Assembly (NCBI GenBank): GCA_001972305.1 | Contig: BDDD01001454.1 | Coordinates: 1-64,000, forward strand | Direction: 5' to 3' | Length of the DNA: 64,000 nucleotides | DNA from: Cephalotus follicularis | Taxonomy: Eukaryota > Streptophyta > Magnoliopsida > Oxalidales > Cephalotaceae | Shown: positions 23,360 through 34,820 of the stretch, in pieces | Layout of the letters: each line of letters begins with the position of its first letter | How positions within the stretch are numbered: position 1 is the first letter of the stretch | Notes under the pieces: model-generated | Databases searched by the model: none | Seen by the model: only the letters and a program-made list of their open reading frames with translations | What the model was told of the DNA's origin: nothing | Program-made: the position numbers and the translations under genes

Positions 23360-24807
23360 TGATGTGAAGGCTCTATGCGGAAAGATACAATTATGGACAT
23401 TAGGGTTTAGGGTTACATTATAAAAAAAATATTCCATTTAATCCCCAAGCCATGGGATTACCAAAATCTTAGTCCACAATTGTACCAATATGTCCAAGGA
23501 TCAGTAATGTAACTTTCAATTGAACCAATTTTTTAATCCAAGTAAGAGAATGCACGGGTTAGAGCTAGGGTATCACATACCTTAGATTTGGCCTCACTTA
23601 AATTGTGCTAGGGTTTACACACCAAAACCCTAGCCAATAACCTCTAAACCTGTGACCAACAATCCCAAACCCTTAGGGTTTTCAAAGGATCCCACAAAGA
23701 AACACTAGGGTTTAGCACGGGTTAGAAACCCTAGCCCAAACCCGTAACAAAAGACATCAAACAAACAACACAAAAAAGAGAAAGGAAGATGGATAGAATC
23801 CATTTCCTAGGTCTTCCTATCCTTCCTTGATGTGCTCCCTCAACCCTTTGATCCAAGCTTCAAAGCTTCTCCAAATATCTCAAATATGTCATGGCAAGAA
23901 AGATATGTGAAGGTAGGAAGCTTTTTGTGTTTTGGTTCATAAACTAACTTCCACCACAAGAAAAGATTGAATACAATTAGTAAACAATCTCGACCTATTA
24001 TGAAGATGTAGGGTGAAAGTAAGTTGATAGGTTCTTCTCTTCTTCAAGAGCTTGAAGCTCTTTCAAGTTCTCTAATTGAAGAAAATAGAGACGGTAAGAG
24101 GAGAGAAAATGAGAGAGAGAAAGATGGGTAACTTAAAATTAGAGAATGGATTAGTGAAGGTGTGTCTTAGAAGTGTCTCGATAAATATCTCTTACATTCA
24201 AATTAATGAGACTTCACTTCACCTTTTCATTCTCCCTTATCCACCAAGTAAACCCAGCACCTCAAATAAGGATTGTGAGCCAAGTATTCTTGTTGGACTT
24301 TGCCAATAGAAGTGTTAAAACACTATTCATCATGAAAAATTTGGCCATGATTGGGCTAGTCCAAACTTGGCATAATGAAAGCACAAGTATGGCCCACTTT
24401 GGATGGTCAAATTCAAGGCCCCATCCGCCCATATGAGCCCTCTAAGCCCTTAAGCTCTCTCTTGCATATAAAAATCCAATGTATTCATACGTTAAACAAT
24501 CAACCCTTTACCCAGAACATTCTATTATGGCGATGCTTGGACTCACTTCTAAAGAAGTGACATGTGTTCCGCAAATAAAATGTTCTCCAGTAAAGTAACA
24601 TCTCACAGATGCTAACCTCTCACTAAATGACATGTGTCTCACACACGTCAACCTATTCAAAAATCAGGTGGGACCCGAAAGTCCGGTCGGATTATGATAC
24701 GACGATAAATTTTCCAAAACATCAGAATGTTCTCGTACGACCATCCAAATGGTCCCTGACTACCAAAATAGCCTCGATATGATACCTAATCAACCCCCCA
24801 GATCTGT
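23360..24807 (-). mobile_element. 5' LTR of copia E, piece 1 (PBS side)
   Basis: It ends at the primer binding site and is interrupted at 24808 by solo LTR F. On the minus strand the ACTTTCGGGTCCCACCT block near 24675 corresponds to 2576-2600 of the LTR of N. The LTR resumes at 51487. Frames at 24076-24560 are within it and unconvincing. Confidence 0.75.
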
Positions 24808-26699
24808 TGTAACACCCTGAATTTTATAAATGAGAAATAAATGGTATTTGGGCTGAAAATATGTTAATATTGCTTTTGGGCTTGGAAATGTGCCTTTTGG
24901 TATGGGGCCAAATTGTTGTAAAATGAGGAAGGGGAGCCTGGGGCCGAATTTAGTCTAAGGAAGAGAAAGAGATGTTGAGCCGAAATTGGGGAAAGAATAA
25001 GGAGGCACTGGGCCGACCCCTCCCATGTCACCAAGCCCAAAACAAATTGCAAGGAATGGTAGTGAAATGTGTAGAGAATTCTGGAGCCTTCCATTATGCT
25101 TATAAAAGAATGGGTGATGAATGTGGGGACGGCTATTGATATTTTGGAGAGAAAGAGACAAAGAAGATGCCCATTTTCTGGAGACTTCTTGTGTCCCTTC
25201 TCCCACTGTCATTTAAGCCCCTCACCTCCAACCTTGGAAGAGACAAGGAAAGCTGCTAGAGAGCAAAGTGAAGACAAGTGAAGGCAAGGAATGTGTGCTA
25301 GAGCCTCGACAGATTTAAGGTAGGATCTACTTCCTACTCAGTTCATTCATTCTTCATGTGTATAGTTTGAATGCTATGATAGTGCGTTTGCTCAGACCAG
25401 AGTTAGACACTGACAGAATGGTAAAATGATTGGTTTGTGCATTTTGGTTCCTGGAACTAATGTAATACCCGCTTTTCCGTATAAAATTTATTTTTTTTGA
25501 ACCCCTTTTTAATTAATATTTATGGACTGCCTATTTGTTTTAGATATAAATAACCCAAAATTTTGATTTGTTTGGGTCTAATTTAATTTCGAATATTGAC
25601 CAATAAATATCTTTGGTTAATGGTTAAAGAAAATATATTTTTAAAACCATTTATCACTTTTGTTTGGAAAAGCCAAATTATGCATTTTAAGAAGAAAATC
25701 TTTTAAAAAGGGAAATGTCCATTTTGTTTTAAAAGCCAAATTGTGCAAAATCATTTTAAAAAGGAAGAGTTTATTCCTTTGTTAATTTTGCCCTTTTTGC
25801 CGCCACCCTCTCTCCCAAAATCTCTCCCTTCCCAAATGGTCTCTCTCCCACATTAACTCTCTCACTTATCCTCTCCCACATCAACACTCTCTCTTTGCTT
25901 TTCTCTCCCGCGTGTTGGCTCTCTCTCACTTATGCAATCACCGAAATCTCTCCCTGCATGTCTCTCACTTTCTATATCTCTCCCATGCAATATCTCTTTT
26001 CCTTTTATTTTGCTTCTTCACGCGTTTTGCCCATTATAAGCCAGCCAAGCCCTTTCTTTCTTTTTGCTATTTCTCTTCTTCTTCTCCTACACGCTCGGAC
26101 GCCATTGTTGAACAATCACAGTGAGATTTCTTGCGCTTTCTCCATCGGTTTCCTTCATCATCCAGGTTTGATTCACTAAGCTTTGGTTTAGGATTTTGTT
26201 ATGCAGTGATATAAAACCATCTAATGATGCAAGTGTTAATCTCTCCTTGTCTCCCCTGTTTCGTCTCTCTACCTCATTCTCTTTTTGAAGCGCCATTGTT
26301 GCAGCTTAGAGGGAAGCATCTTGCTCAGTCTCCACAGTACATCACTCCAGGTTCGGTTTCTCTCTTCCTTGTGGTGAACCGATTCTTTTGATATCCACTG
26401 TATAAAGGCATGCATGTGTTAAGCTCCTTCTCCCTGTGTAAGCCGACGCCATTGGAGGTCATGGTGTTTAGCTTGGATCATGGTAGGGTTGGAAAAGAAC
26501 CCGATCACATATGTAGGGATTGATTCCATCCCTCTCCTTAACACAGCCACCGTTTGCATATGTCTATTTCCTCCCCTGTTTTGCTGTTTTTCTTCTTGTG
26601 TCCATCGGCATCGTTGATGGTTGGTGTAGCTGGTTGATGACAACGTTGCTGCCCACAAATCCATCACCTTGGTCCATGCTAGGCACTAGGATCGTCCTG

Positions 26700-27290
26700 C
26701 ATGTGTGAGTGTGTTGGTTGTGTGTATGTGCTGTGAAAACAGAGTGTATATGTGCATGTGTACAGGAGTGTGTTTTACAAATGATATGTGCATGTGGTGT
26801 GTGTTGTGTGGCCGTGTGTGTGTGTGTTGTATGCATATGTGTGCTGTGTGTGTTGTGTGGTCGTGTGTTGCATGTAATATGTGCATGTGTGGTGTGTGTG
26901 TCTTACGGGTAATATCCATAGGTGTGCCGTGTGTGATGCATGGCCGGGCGTGTGTGTATGTATTGCCTGTGATATATGTATATGGTATGTGTTGGAGGAA
27001 GTGTGTTATGCATTTAGTGTGTGTGTGCGTGTAGGCAGGTAAATGTTTTGAGTGTGCAGTGAGGTTGTGTACAACCTTGGTGTGAAGGTTTGCATGCGGT
27101 GTGTGCAGTGAGGCGTGTGTGTTGTGAAGGCAGTGATATACGTGCAGCAAGTGTGTGTGTGTAGAGTGCAGTGTCTGTGTGCTTTGTTGTGTGTACACAA
27201 AGTGAGTTGTGCATTTGGTGTGTGTGTAGGCTGTGTGTGTTGTGCCGTGTGTGTCGTGTGCGTGAGTGCAGCAGGTGTGTTGTGCATGCA
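26700..27290. repeat. TG/CA-rich low-complexity block in H
   Basis: About 590 bp dominated by TGTG, GTGTGT and TGCATGTG on the plus strand. Long open frames on both strands here (for example 26686-27198 minus, His/Thr-rich; 26705-27034 plus, Cys/Val-rich) are by-products of the composition. Confidence 0.85.
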
Positions 27291-27385
27291 GTTAATGGGT
27301 ATTGAGTTAGATTAGTCTGCTCACATGTCTTAATCCTCACTCCTTCGTCATTCGTATAGCACTGTAAAAACACCAAAACTCACGT

Positions 27386-27630
27386 AAAGCGCCGACGCCT
27401 TACCCCTTTGTTTCATCAAAGCGTCGACCTTCCCACAATTATGAATAATTCTGTTTTGTTTATGTCAAGCGTTGACGCCATCTTGCTTTATTTCTGTAAA
27501 GTGTCGACGCTCTGTCCTCCAAGTTTGAGTTTTATTAAATGTTTAAACGTCGCCTATGTCCTGATATACGTTGACGCTTATGTTAAGAAGAGTCGACAGT
27601 TTCGGTTTTGTTTTAGCTAAAGCGCTGACA
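27386..27630. repeat. Palindromic word cluster in H
   Basis: Copies include AAAGCGCCGACGCC, AAAGCGTCGACCTTCC, AAGCGTTGACGCC, AAAGTGTCGACGCTC, ACGTTGACGCTT, AGAGTCGACAG and AAAGCGCTGACAC, spaced about 25-45 bp. Confidence 0.75.
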
Positions 27631-29399
27631 CGTTCGCAAGGATTTTTAATATCTTATTTGAATTATTGTTTAGATAACTGTACCAACGGAAGTGCTGCGT
27701 AGGATTGTTTGATTTTCTCTTAAGGATAATTTTGGTATTTACGCAAAGGTACGGATAACTCCTTCTTTGATACCCTCTATTGGTTTGTTTAAGAATAAAA
27801 TTCAGTTTTATTTTTCGTTATTGTACGGATCTTCTTTCCTTGATACACTCTTAGTGTTTCATTAGAATATGAATTATGTTTGAATAAATCCGGTTATACC
27901 TTTTTAAGTACGAATTATTCTTCCTTGGTTACCGTCTTTTAATTTGGTTTGACAAAATCTAGTTTTGATTTCGGATGTTCGTTTCTTGATACATTTCTAT
28001 GGATTTTAATGTTGATTTTATGTACGGATTTTCGATGTTCCTTTACTTTAACGAATTTTCAAAATAAAGCCAGCTCTAATATTTTTTGAAATTAAATATT
28101 CCTGACTTTATAAAATTGAGTTATGATTCGTTTACGAAAATTCTGTACGAATATCTCTTTTATTGTGAAAATTAAATGAGTTGGTTCCTGAATGTGAAAA
28201 TGTACGGGTTTCTTGTTTTTAGACTATTCTTTTGTTATTTATGAAAATGATTCCAATTTCGTTACGGATTTTCTTTCATTGATTTTTAATTGTGAAAATG
28301 TCCGAATTTCTTCATCTTTGGGTCTTATACTATGATTTTATTGAAATGAATTAAGATATATTTTTCGCAAGGATCTTTCGTTCAGACAGATATGTTTTGA
28401 CATGATAAAATCTCTTTTATTACTTTTGGCGTAAAGTTAAATATTACTGATTTTATACATTGAGCATGATTTTCCCTTTTGAAAGTATGCTAACTTTTAT
28501 GATACAGATTTTGAGCATGATTTTCAATTACGGAAATATGCAAAACTATTAAGATATGATTTGGTTTTGTGAGTAAACCGATATTGGAAATGATTTCGAT
28601 AAATCATTATTTTTGAAATACTGAGAATATATTGTTTCCTACCTATGGAGGTACCATAGGCATGTCGTAGGCCTAGCACGGGGACATGACACTTCCGTAG
28701 CAGTGTGTTTAGTCTACGACGTCTCTTAATATCTTGTGATAGGATATGGCCAACTGAGGCGTATGGATCGATTCTAGTTATTGTAAGATAAGATTCAGTA
28801 TTGGGATTGATTGTGTAGTGCCGTACACGTCATTCCGTTTTTCGTTGTGATTCGCAACTGTTTTATTTGGCTTCGTCTCGTAACTGTTATGATTTTTGAA
28901 ACTGATCTATTTCGTAATCTGTTTTGTTTCATACTGCTTTTTGATTCTATATTCGTACTGAGGTTTGCTCAGCCGCGCTTTTGTTTCCATGCGGCAGGTT
29001 ATCTGGAGCTTTTGGGGCAAGTGTGATAAGAGAGCAACCTATGACTTGAGGATTTTATTGAGTTAAATTCTTTTAGAAATGTTATATATTCAGAACTATG
29101 ATTTCCAGTTCTAGTTGCCTTATCAAATTATGTTTAGACCACCACGTGTTATTTTGGAGACCATTTCGTTTATGAGCAGAATTTAAGTTGAAACCTGAGA
29201 TTTTCTTTTATCAGTTTAATTGGAGACTTATTACTATTTTTAATAACATAAGTTTTAAAATATACTGATATTTTCGATTAGTTTGGTTTAGCGTGACATT
29301 TCCGGTTCTGAGTCGGGAGTGATTCCGGTCTCGAACCGGGGTGTTACAACTAATGAGTCCTAGAATCTAGTGAATTGCTACATATATTATGTTTTGATT

Positions 29400-30347
29400 A
29401 ACTGGTTTTGAGCTCCCCGTTGTGTGCAACTCGAGCATCCAACGTCATGTGCACCCGAGCATGCTCCATTGTGCACATAAGGATCTCTCCATTGTATGCG
29501 CATTGAGCTCTCTTCATAGCATGCGCCGAGCTCTCCAATGTCATGCATCCCGAGCATGTCAGGCACCAACCACTGTCCACATGCATGTCGAGCATGCAAT
29601 GTAAGGTGCCTAGCTTTCCACAAGAATGCGTCCAAGGTACCGAGCATGAAATGTGAGGTGCCAAGCATAAAATGTGAGGTGCCAAGCTCTCCAAGAGTGA
29701 GCATGCAATGTCATGCCCGAGCTCTCCATAGCCCAAGCATGTATCCCGAGAATGCAACGCTAAGCGGCGGAGCTCCCTGTTGCATGGCGCCCAAGCTCTC
29801 CATCGTAGGCACTAAGCATGCATCCTGTGCATGTATAGTATGGTGCCCGACCTCTCCATATAGGCATCCGAGAATGTGTAGTATGGCACCCGAGCTCTCC
29901 ATCGTAGGCATCTGAGCATGCGTCCTAGCACTCTATACGCCGAGCATGCCGAGCAGTGCCGTGCACCCAAGCTTGATTCATGAATGTTATATATATATTT
30001 AGCGTCATCCTGAATGGGTGTTGAGCGCCAAGCACCTCATGCATGAGCCTGAGGAATGCATTCGAGCATGCAAGGTAGTGCATCCTAGCACACCATATGC
30101 CAAGCAGTACCAAGCATGCATCCCGAGAATGCCATGGCGCCGAACTCGCAACTGTGAATGTGCCAACCAGCAGTGGCACCGAGCACTACCTAGAATGCAT
30201 CCTGAGCATGCATGATGAGTATCAAGATCTCTATCCTGAGCTCTATAGTATGCGTCTGAGCGTGCCAAGTAATGTGCTGGGCTCCATTGCAAGTGTCGAG
30301 CTCTCCACTTCATGTATCCTAAACATGCAAGGCGCCCGAACTCCATG
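29400..30347 (+). repeat. CCGAGCATG / GAGCTCTCCA word array in F
   Basis: For nearly 1 kb short words recur every 15-40 bp: CCCGAGCATG, CGAGCATGC, CCGAGCTCTCCA, CATCCCGAGAATGC, GGTGCCAAGC. The array is interrupted by D at 30348 and goes on at 50364-50530 (GTCCCTAGCATGCCGACC, GCCAAGCTCTCCAC). Both GAGCTC and GCATGC are six-base palindromes. Frames on both strands here have no domain. Confidence 0.75.
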
Positions 30348-30494
30348 TGTAATGCTTGGAAGTTCCATCCACTGTATTTCGCATTGTAATGGAAATATGA
30401 ATTAATAAAATGATGGATTTTTCATTTGAGGTGCTGATTTTGAGTAGGAGATGTTAAAGGATGGAATTGAATAAAAAGGTTGAAAAATTGGGCC

Positions 30495-30655
30495 AAAGCA
30501 TCGACACCATCAGTTAAAGCGTCGACGCTAAGGGAGTGAAACGTGCGTTTAAGTAAGAGCGCTTAAAGCGTCGATGTGAGATATAAGCGTCGATCCCAAT
30601 GCAAACACTGACTTAAGCGTCGACGCCCATGAGTTAACCGGTGACGCTTAAGCAG
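30495..30655. repeat. Palindromic word cluster 1, D 5' LTR
   Basis: Perfect GCGTCGACGC copies at 30519-30528 and 30617-30626, plus AAAGCATCGACACC, AAAGCGTCGATG, AAGCGTCGATCC and GTGACGCTTAAG. The same cluster at 37895-38035 in the 3' LTR has perfect copies at 37898 and 37966. Confidence 0.85.
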
Positions 30656-31423
30656 AATATCAGCCACGTTAAAACAACTGACATGAAACGTGTTGAGGAG
30701 CAGGTAACCAGGCGCCTTCACATGCCAAGAATGACGTGTTATGCATGCACCTTGATTCCCTGATCTACCATTGCTGAAATGGAAGAGAGATTAGGCCAGG
30801 TGTGTGCATGCAACAGTAGCTGAAGGAAGAGGGAGCCACCTGGTGCGCCATGCAACCAGGTGGGGAGAAAGAGGCACATGGCCATACATGTAATTCAGAA
30901 AGAGACAAGGAATGGAACCTGCATAAACATCTCTCCTCTCTCTCACCCTGGAGCTGGAAAAAGAAAAAAAAAGAAAAAAAAGGATTGAGAGGAAACACAG
31001 TGAGAAAAATCAGAGGGGAAAGGGAAGAGATAGAATGAGGTTGAACCTCCATTATTGGACCAAGCTTAGAGCTTGGAGTGAACTTGTATTGGAGCTGCTA
31101 TTGCCAAACCTAGGAGCTCAAAATTACTGGACAGAAAGCTTAAACAGGTGGACTTTCGATTCCTAACTTGGAATCAGAGGTAGGGGATTTATACTTTCAA
31201 ATTTGAGTTCAAAGTTAGTGTATGGCCATTAATGAAATGCATAGATTGCATTATTATTTTGGATTGATTGGACTATGTGATTGATGCCATAATCACCCTG
31301 ATATGTAAACTGACCATGCATGTCATATTCTATGTGAATATTGAACTAGACTGCATGTTCTATTGAGTGAATTGCCCTGGTTTTGAGTTGAAATGAAGAA
31401 CATAATGTTCTGGGTTGTATAAC

Positions 31424-31725
31424 CGTCGATGCTCACGATGGAAGCGTCGATGTTTTGGCGTGTTGTATTAATAATGCGTATTGGTTTTCATGATAAATGT
31501 CGACGCCCTAAGAAAATGTCAACGCCCTGGTTCTAAAATGTGAAGGATTGGGTGCGAAGATGTCGACGCCTGAAGTTCCTACCTCAAAGCGTCGACGCTA
31601 GAGGCAACTGTTAACGCTAAGATTACTGATTAAAGCACTGACGCTATGGAATTGAGAGTCAACGCTTAGAGGACATAAGCATCGACGCCTACAGGTTAAA
31701 CGTTGACGGTTAAGCTACTCGTGCG
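31424..31725. repeat. Palindromic word cluster 2, D 5' LTR
   Basis: About twelve copies, including a perfect GCGTCGACGC at 31589-31598 and variants CGTCGATGCTC, GTCGACGCC, GTCAACGCC, GTTAACGC, CTGACGC and GTTGACGG. The 3' LTR counterpart is 46319-46635. Confidence 0.85.
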
Positions 31726-32525
31726 GACAAAATCGCTTAGATGACTTACATTGACCCCGAAACGATCCTAGATGCATTTGAGCATATGTTTACATTGCAT
31801 ATTGAACTGTTAACTAAACCGTGGGTTAAAATATGTTTGATTTCTAAAAGTGTTTATCATTTTAGAAATACATGCATGATTTTAAAACAAATCTTTATTT
31901 TGTATGAAAATGTATGTTTACCAAATGTATATTTTCAAAGGACTGGGAAAATGATTTCCAAAGATTGTGAACTGTTTAAAGGATTGGCTATACAATCAAA
32001 ATGTATTGTTTCAAGTGTTTATAACTTATAACGACTTGAAAATGGATTGATATATATTGACCAAAATATATTTGGTCAAGTAATTATTCTGTAAATTGCT
32101 TGAATTAGACTGTGATGGTGACTGTTGTCGTACTAGCTTCGTGGCAGAGGTTGCCATCGATGGCTAGTGGCGAGGTTTGGCTCTAGGTGCCAGGAGATGG
32201 CTAGGGATACTCATTGTGATTACTTAGCTGCCATGCTAGTAACCTAAACTATTGACCTGCTTCGAGCCGACTGGAGACGTGGCTGATGTATGGAGTACGA
32301 CGTCGGGGCCAGGAGATGGCGATGTTCTTCATACGTATTGATTGAATTGACTGGTCCTTTGGGGAAATGATTGTTGGTTATTTTGATGTAGCCTGTTAAG
32401 GATGCAACTATACTATGAATATACATAGATATATTTATATGTGTATACTGTTATATATACAGTACTGCATCACTGTGCATTCATACATGACATGCATTAT
32501 CATTGAAACCGAACTGTATTTATAC

Positions 32526-32550
32526 TTAGCCGAGTGAGGACAAAGGCTAA
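32526..32550 (+). other. Conserved LTR hairpin A, copy in D 5' LTR
   Basis: TTAGCC (32526-32531) and GGCTAA (32545-32550) pair perfectly around a 13-nt loop. The 3' LTR copy is at 49862-49886 with one loop change. CCCCCTACAATTTCAGA follows in both. Confidence 0.75.
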
Positions 32551-32866
32551 CCCCCTACAATTTCAGACTAATGCAGTGAGCGTTATTGTTGCGCATACTT
32601 GGAGATTCAAAGAGAAGACTGAGTTGTTCTCTCTTACGTATTGTACTCAGATAATGTTGTATTTCCCGTTGAGGCTTTTGAAACTGTTATTGTAACCGAT
32701 GGATTTCTGTTATTGTAATTGATAGATCATGCAATTGGAAAATTGTTAAACTGGGATAATGTAATTATCGTAATTGATGGATTTCTGCATTGAATTTAAT
32801 ATTGCATCGAATGTTTTAGTCACGCTCCTTGTTGAGGGCAGTTAACGATGGAATGTTGTATTTTGC

Positions 32867-32892
32867 TAACATGTAGTATGGGATGCATGTTA
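32867..32892 (+). other. Conserved LTR hairpin B, copy in D 5' LTR
   Basis: TAACATG (32867-32873) and CATGTTA (32886-32892) pair perfectly around TAGTATGGGATG. It ends 145 nt before the LTR 3' end. The 3' LTR copy at 50203-50228 has one arm change. Confidence 0.8.
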
Positions 32893-33041
32893 CGTTGTTT
32901 AATTCGGCTTATATTTTGAATGCTTCCACAAGATATAAACTGTTTGAAGAGTTTTTAATTTTCCCGTAAAGTTATATAAGCCGGATATTATGTTAGTTGC
33001 TACCACCTAGTTGTGCTGTGAAAACGGGGGTGTGACAAGTA

Positions 33042-33060
33042 TGGTATCAGAGCATATTCC
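33042..33060 (+). other. Primer binding site of element D
   Basis: TGGTATCAGAGCATATTCC, four bases after the 5' LTR end. The same sequence occurs in L (59829) and, with one change, in I. Confidence 0.88.
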
Positions 33061-33151
33061 ATATATGCTTAGCTTGGACAAGTTCATTGGCAATTAACAA
33101 ATTGTTTCCTTGAGATGATTACTAATGACATCTTTCCTTGTAGGAAAAAAA

Positions 33152-34280
33152 ATGGACAGAAGGAGGACGCGTGCGAGAGCTAGAGCGACTAAAGCAAATG
33201 TTGGGAGAGAACTAGTGAATAATGTTCCCCAACAAGAAAATGAGGGAAGGGATCCGATGGATCACATTGCTGATTATTTCTAGCAGTAAATGTCTATTAA
33301 TGTGACTCATGTAGAACAAATGCACCGGTACTATGCTGAAGCTCAGCCATAGCACATGGCTCCTGACCATGGTGCACGTCATGACGGAGGTCAGTGTGGG
33401 AGGAACCTTTAAAGGTTCAGGAGGTAGAACTCTCCTAGTTTCAAGGGAGAACTTGATGCCGCTACTGCTGAGAGGTGGTCATAGGACCTCGAGAAGATCT
33501 ATGAGGTGATGGATTGCACATAAGGTCAGAAATTGTGATTTACTGTGTACCAGTTATGGGGAGAGGCCACTCACTGGTGGGAGTTGGTCTAGTCAAAATG
33601 GGAGTCAGCTGGACTCGATAGTACATGGGAGAGATACCAGAGGGAGTTCCTTGATACTTATGTACCTCGGATTGAGCAAGAACGGAGAGAGACGGAGGTC
33701 TTGGAGTTGCATCAAGGAGAGATGACTGTGGCCGAATACCAAGCCAGATTTGTGGAGCTAGCCAGACACTCAGCCTATCTGGTAGCTAATGAGGAGAAGA
33801 AAATATGGAGGTTCTTGAGAGGGTTTCAACCGGATCTTCGGTCAAGGATTAGAGTTATGGGGTTGGGAACTTTTGTACAGGTTTCTTAGAAAGCAAGACT
33901 GTTGGAAAGCATATCTAGTGAAGACTGTGTTGAGAGGGCTCGTGCACAATAGAGCAAGCAAACCTCTCCACGGTCTAGGCCAGCATCATCAAAATGGAAA
34001 GGTAGTGGTTCTCCTACTAAATCATCAAGGAACAAATCTCAACAGACTGCTACTCAGGGTACTCCTAGTTAGGGGAGTAATGCAAAATTTGGAGCTTGTT
34101 TTCACTGTTGTCGTACGGGCCATCAACAAAAGGATTGTTGGAAGATGAATGGATTGTGTTTGAGGTGTGGGGCATCTGGCCAATCTGTGAAAGATTGCCC
34201 GAAGAGTCAGATGACAGTGCCTACGGGACCGGCCAGTAGTAGTGGTACTGCAGCGGGACCTTCATAGCGAAGGGATACAG
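33152..34280 (+). pseudogene. Gag of element D, two zinc knuckles
   Basis: The start at 33152 opens with MDRRRTRARARA, matching gag of element I. Two stops follow near 33284. The gag core is readable at 33640-33890 (QGEMTVAEYQARFVELARHS, GFQPDLRSRI). Two knuckles come next: CFHCCRTGHQQKDC (complete CCHC) and CLRCGASGQSVKDC, in which the His is replaced by Gln. It ends in a SSSGT-rich tail before protease. Several frame changes and stops. Confidence 0.88.
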
Positions 34281-34820
34281 GCAAGGGCATCGCGAAAGGT
34301 AGAGTTTTCACCCTTACTCAGACAGAAGTTCTGGAGTCTACTTCTGTTGTTGGAAGTACATTGCATGTTTATGGTTTTTCTGCTAGAATACTGATGGATC
34401 CTGGAGCATTGCATTCATTCATTACTTCACGATTTGCGTCCTGCTAAGATGTGACACCTGACTGTATGCCATATATTCTGTATGTGAGTACATCGGCTGG
34501 AGATTAAATGTGTACAGATACTGTGTATAGGAGTTGTGAGATGTCTGTGGTGGGCATTTCATTGTACGCGGACTTGATTGTATTGCCCATTCATGACTTC
34601 GATGTCATCTTTGGAATGGATTGGCTGACAGTTGATCGTGCTTGTATGGACTGCTACAGCAAAACAGTGGATTTTTGTCTGCCCAATGGTACTATTTTCC
34701 AGTTCACGGGAGACAAGATTTTCTACACCGGTTATATCCTTCATTCGCGCATCAAGGTACCTTTAGTAGGGATACGAAGGATATCTGGCTTACGTGATTG
34801 ACCGAAGGACGGAGAAATGA
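34281..34820 (+). pseudogene. Aspartic protease of element D
   Basis: The active-site loop reads ILMDPGALHSFI; the family has D-S/T-G-A, so Ser is now Pro. The end of the domain, DLIVLPIHDFDVIFGMDWL, is well preserved and in frame with later RT pieces. Confidence 0.87.

Larger units (their letters stand above)
25461..29348 (+). mobile_element. Solo LTR H (Ty3/gypsy, 3.9 kb), nested in F
   Basis: Starts TGTAATACCCGC, ends GGGGTGTTACA, and is flanked by a perfect TSD ACTAA (25456-25460 and 29349-29353). It has pyrimidine-rich sequence at 25800-26100 (CTCTCTCCC repeats), a TG-rich block at 26700-27290, a palindromic word cluster at 27386-27630 and AT-rich sequence beyond. All reading frames in it are low-complexity. 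At 3888 bp it is the longest LTR here. Confidence 0.92.
30348..33037 (+). repeat. 5' LTR of element D
   Basis: 2690 bp. Matches 37750-38667, 46190-46641 and 49085-50363. It holds two palindromic word clusters (30495-30655 and 31424-31725), a purine-rich stretch at 30955-30985, hairpin A at 32526-32550 and hairpin B at 32867-32892. A plus frame at 31741-32031 lies entirely in the LTR and has no domain. Confidence 0.93.

Noticed and set aside
24803-24807. TCTGT and TTTTT as TSD of F
   Set aside because: They do not match; I leave F without TSD rather than force one.
25895-26179. Leucine-rich frame resembling a signal peptide or membrane protein
   Set aside because: It follows from CTCTCTCCC-rich low complexity in solo LTR H.
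26686-27376. Long His/Thr-rich and Cys/Val-rich reading frames on both strands
   Set aside because: They arise from the TG/CA composition; all frames are open together and no domain is present.
30495-31725. The recurring GCGTCGACGC words as a CRISPR array
   Set aside because: Words are 10-18 bp, degenerate and unevenly spaced, with no cas genes, in plant retrotransposon LTRs.
31741-32031. 96-codon frame in D 5' LTR
   Set aside because: The copy in the 3' LTR (49085 onward) does not keep the frame, so it is not a conserved gene.
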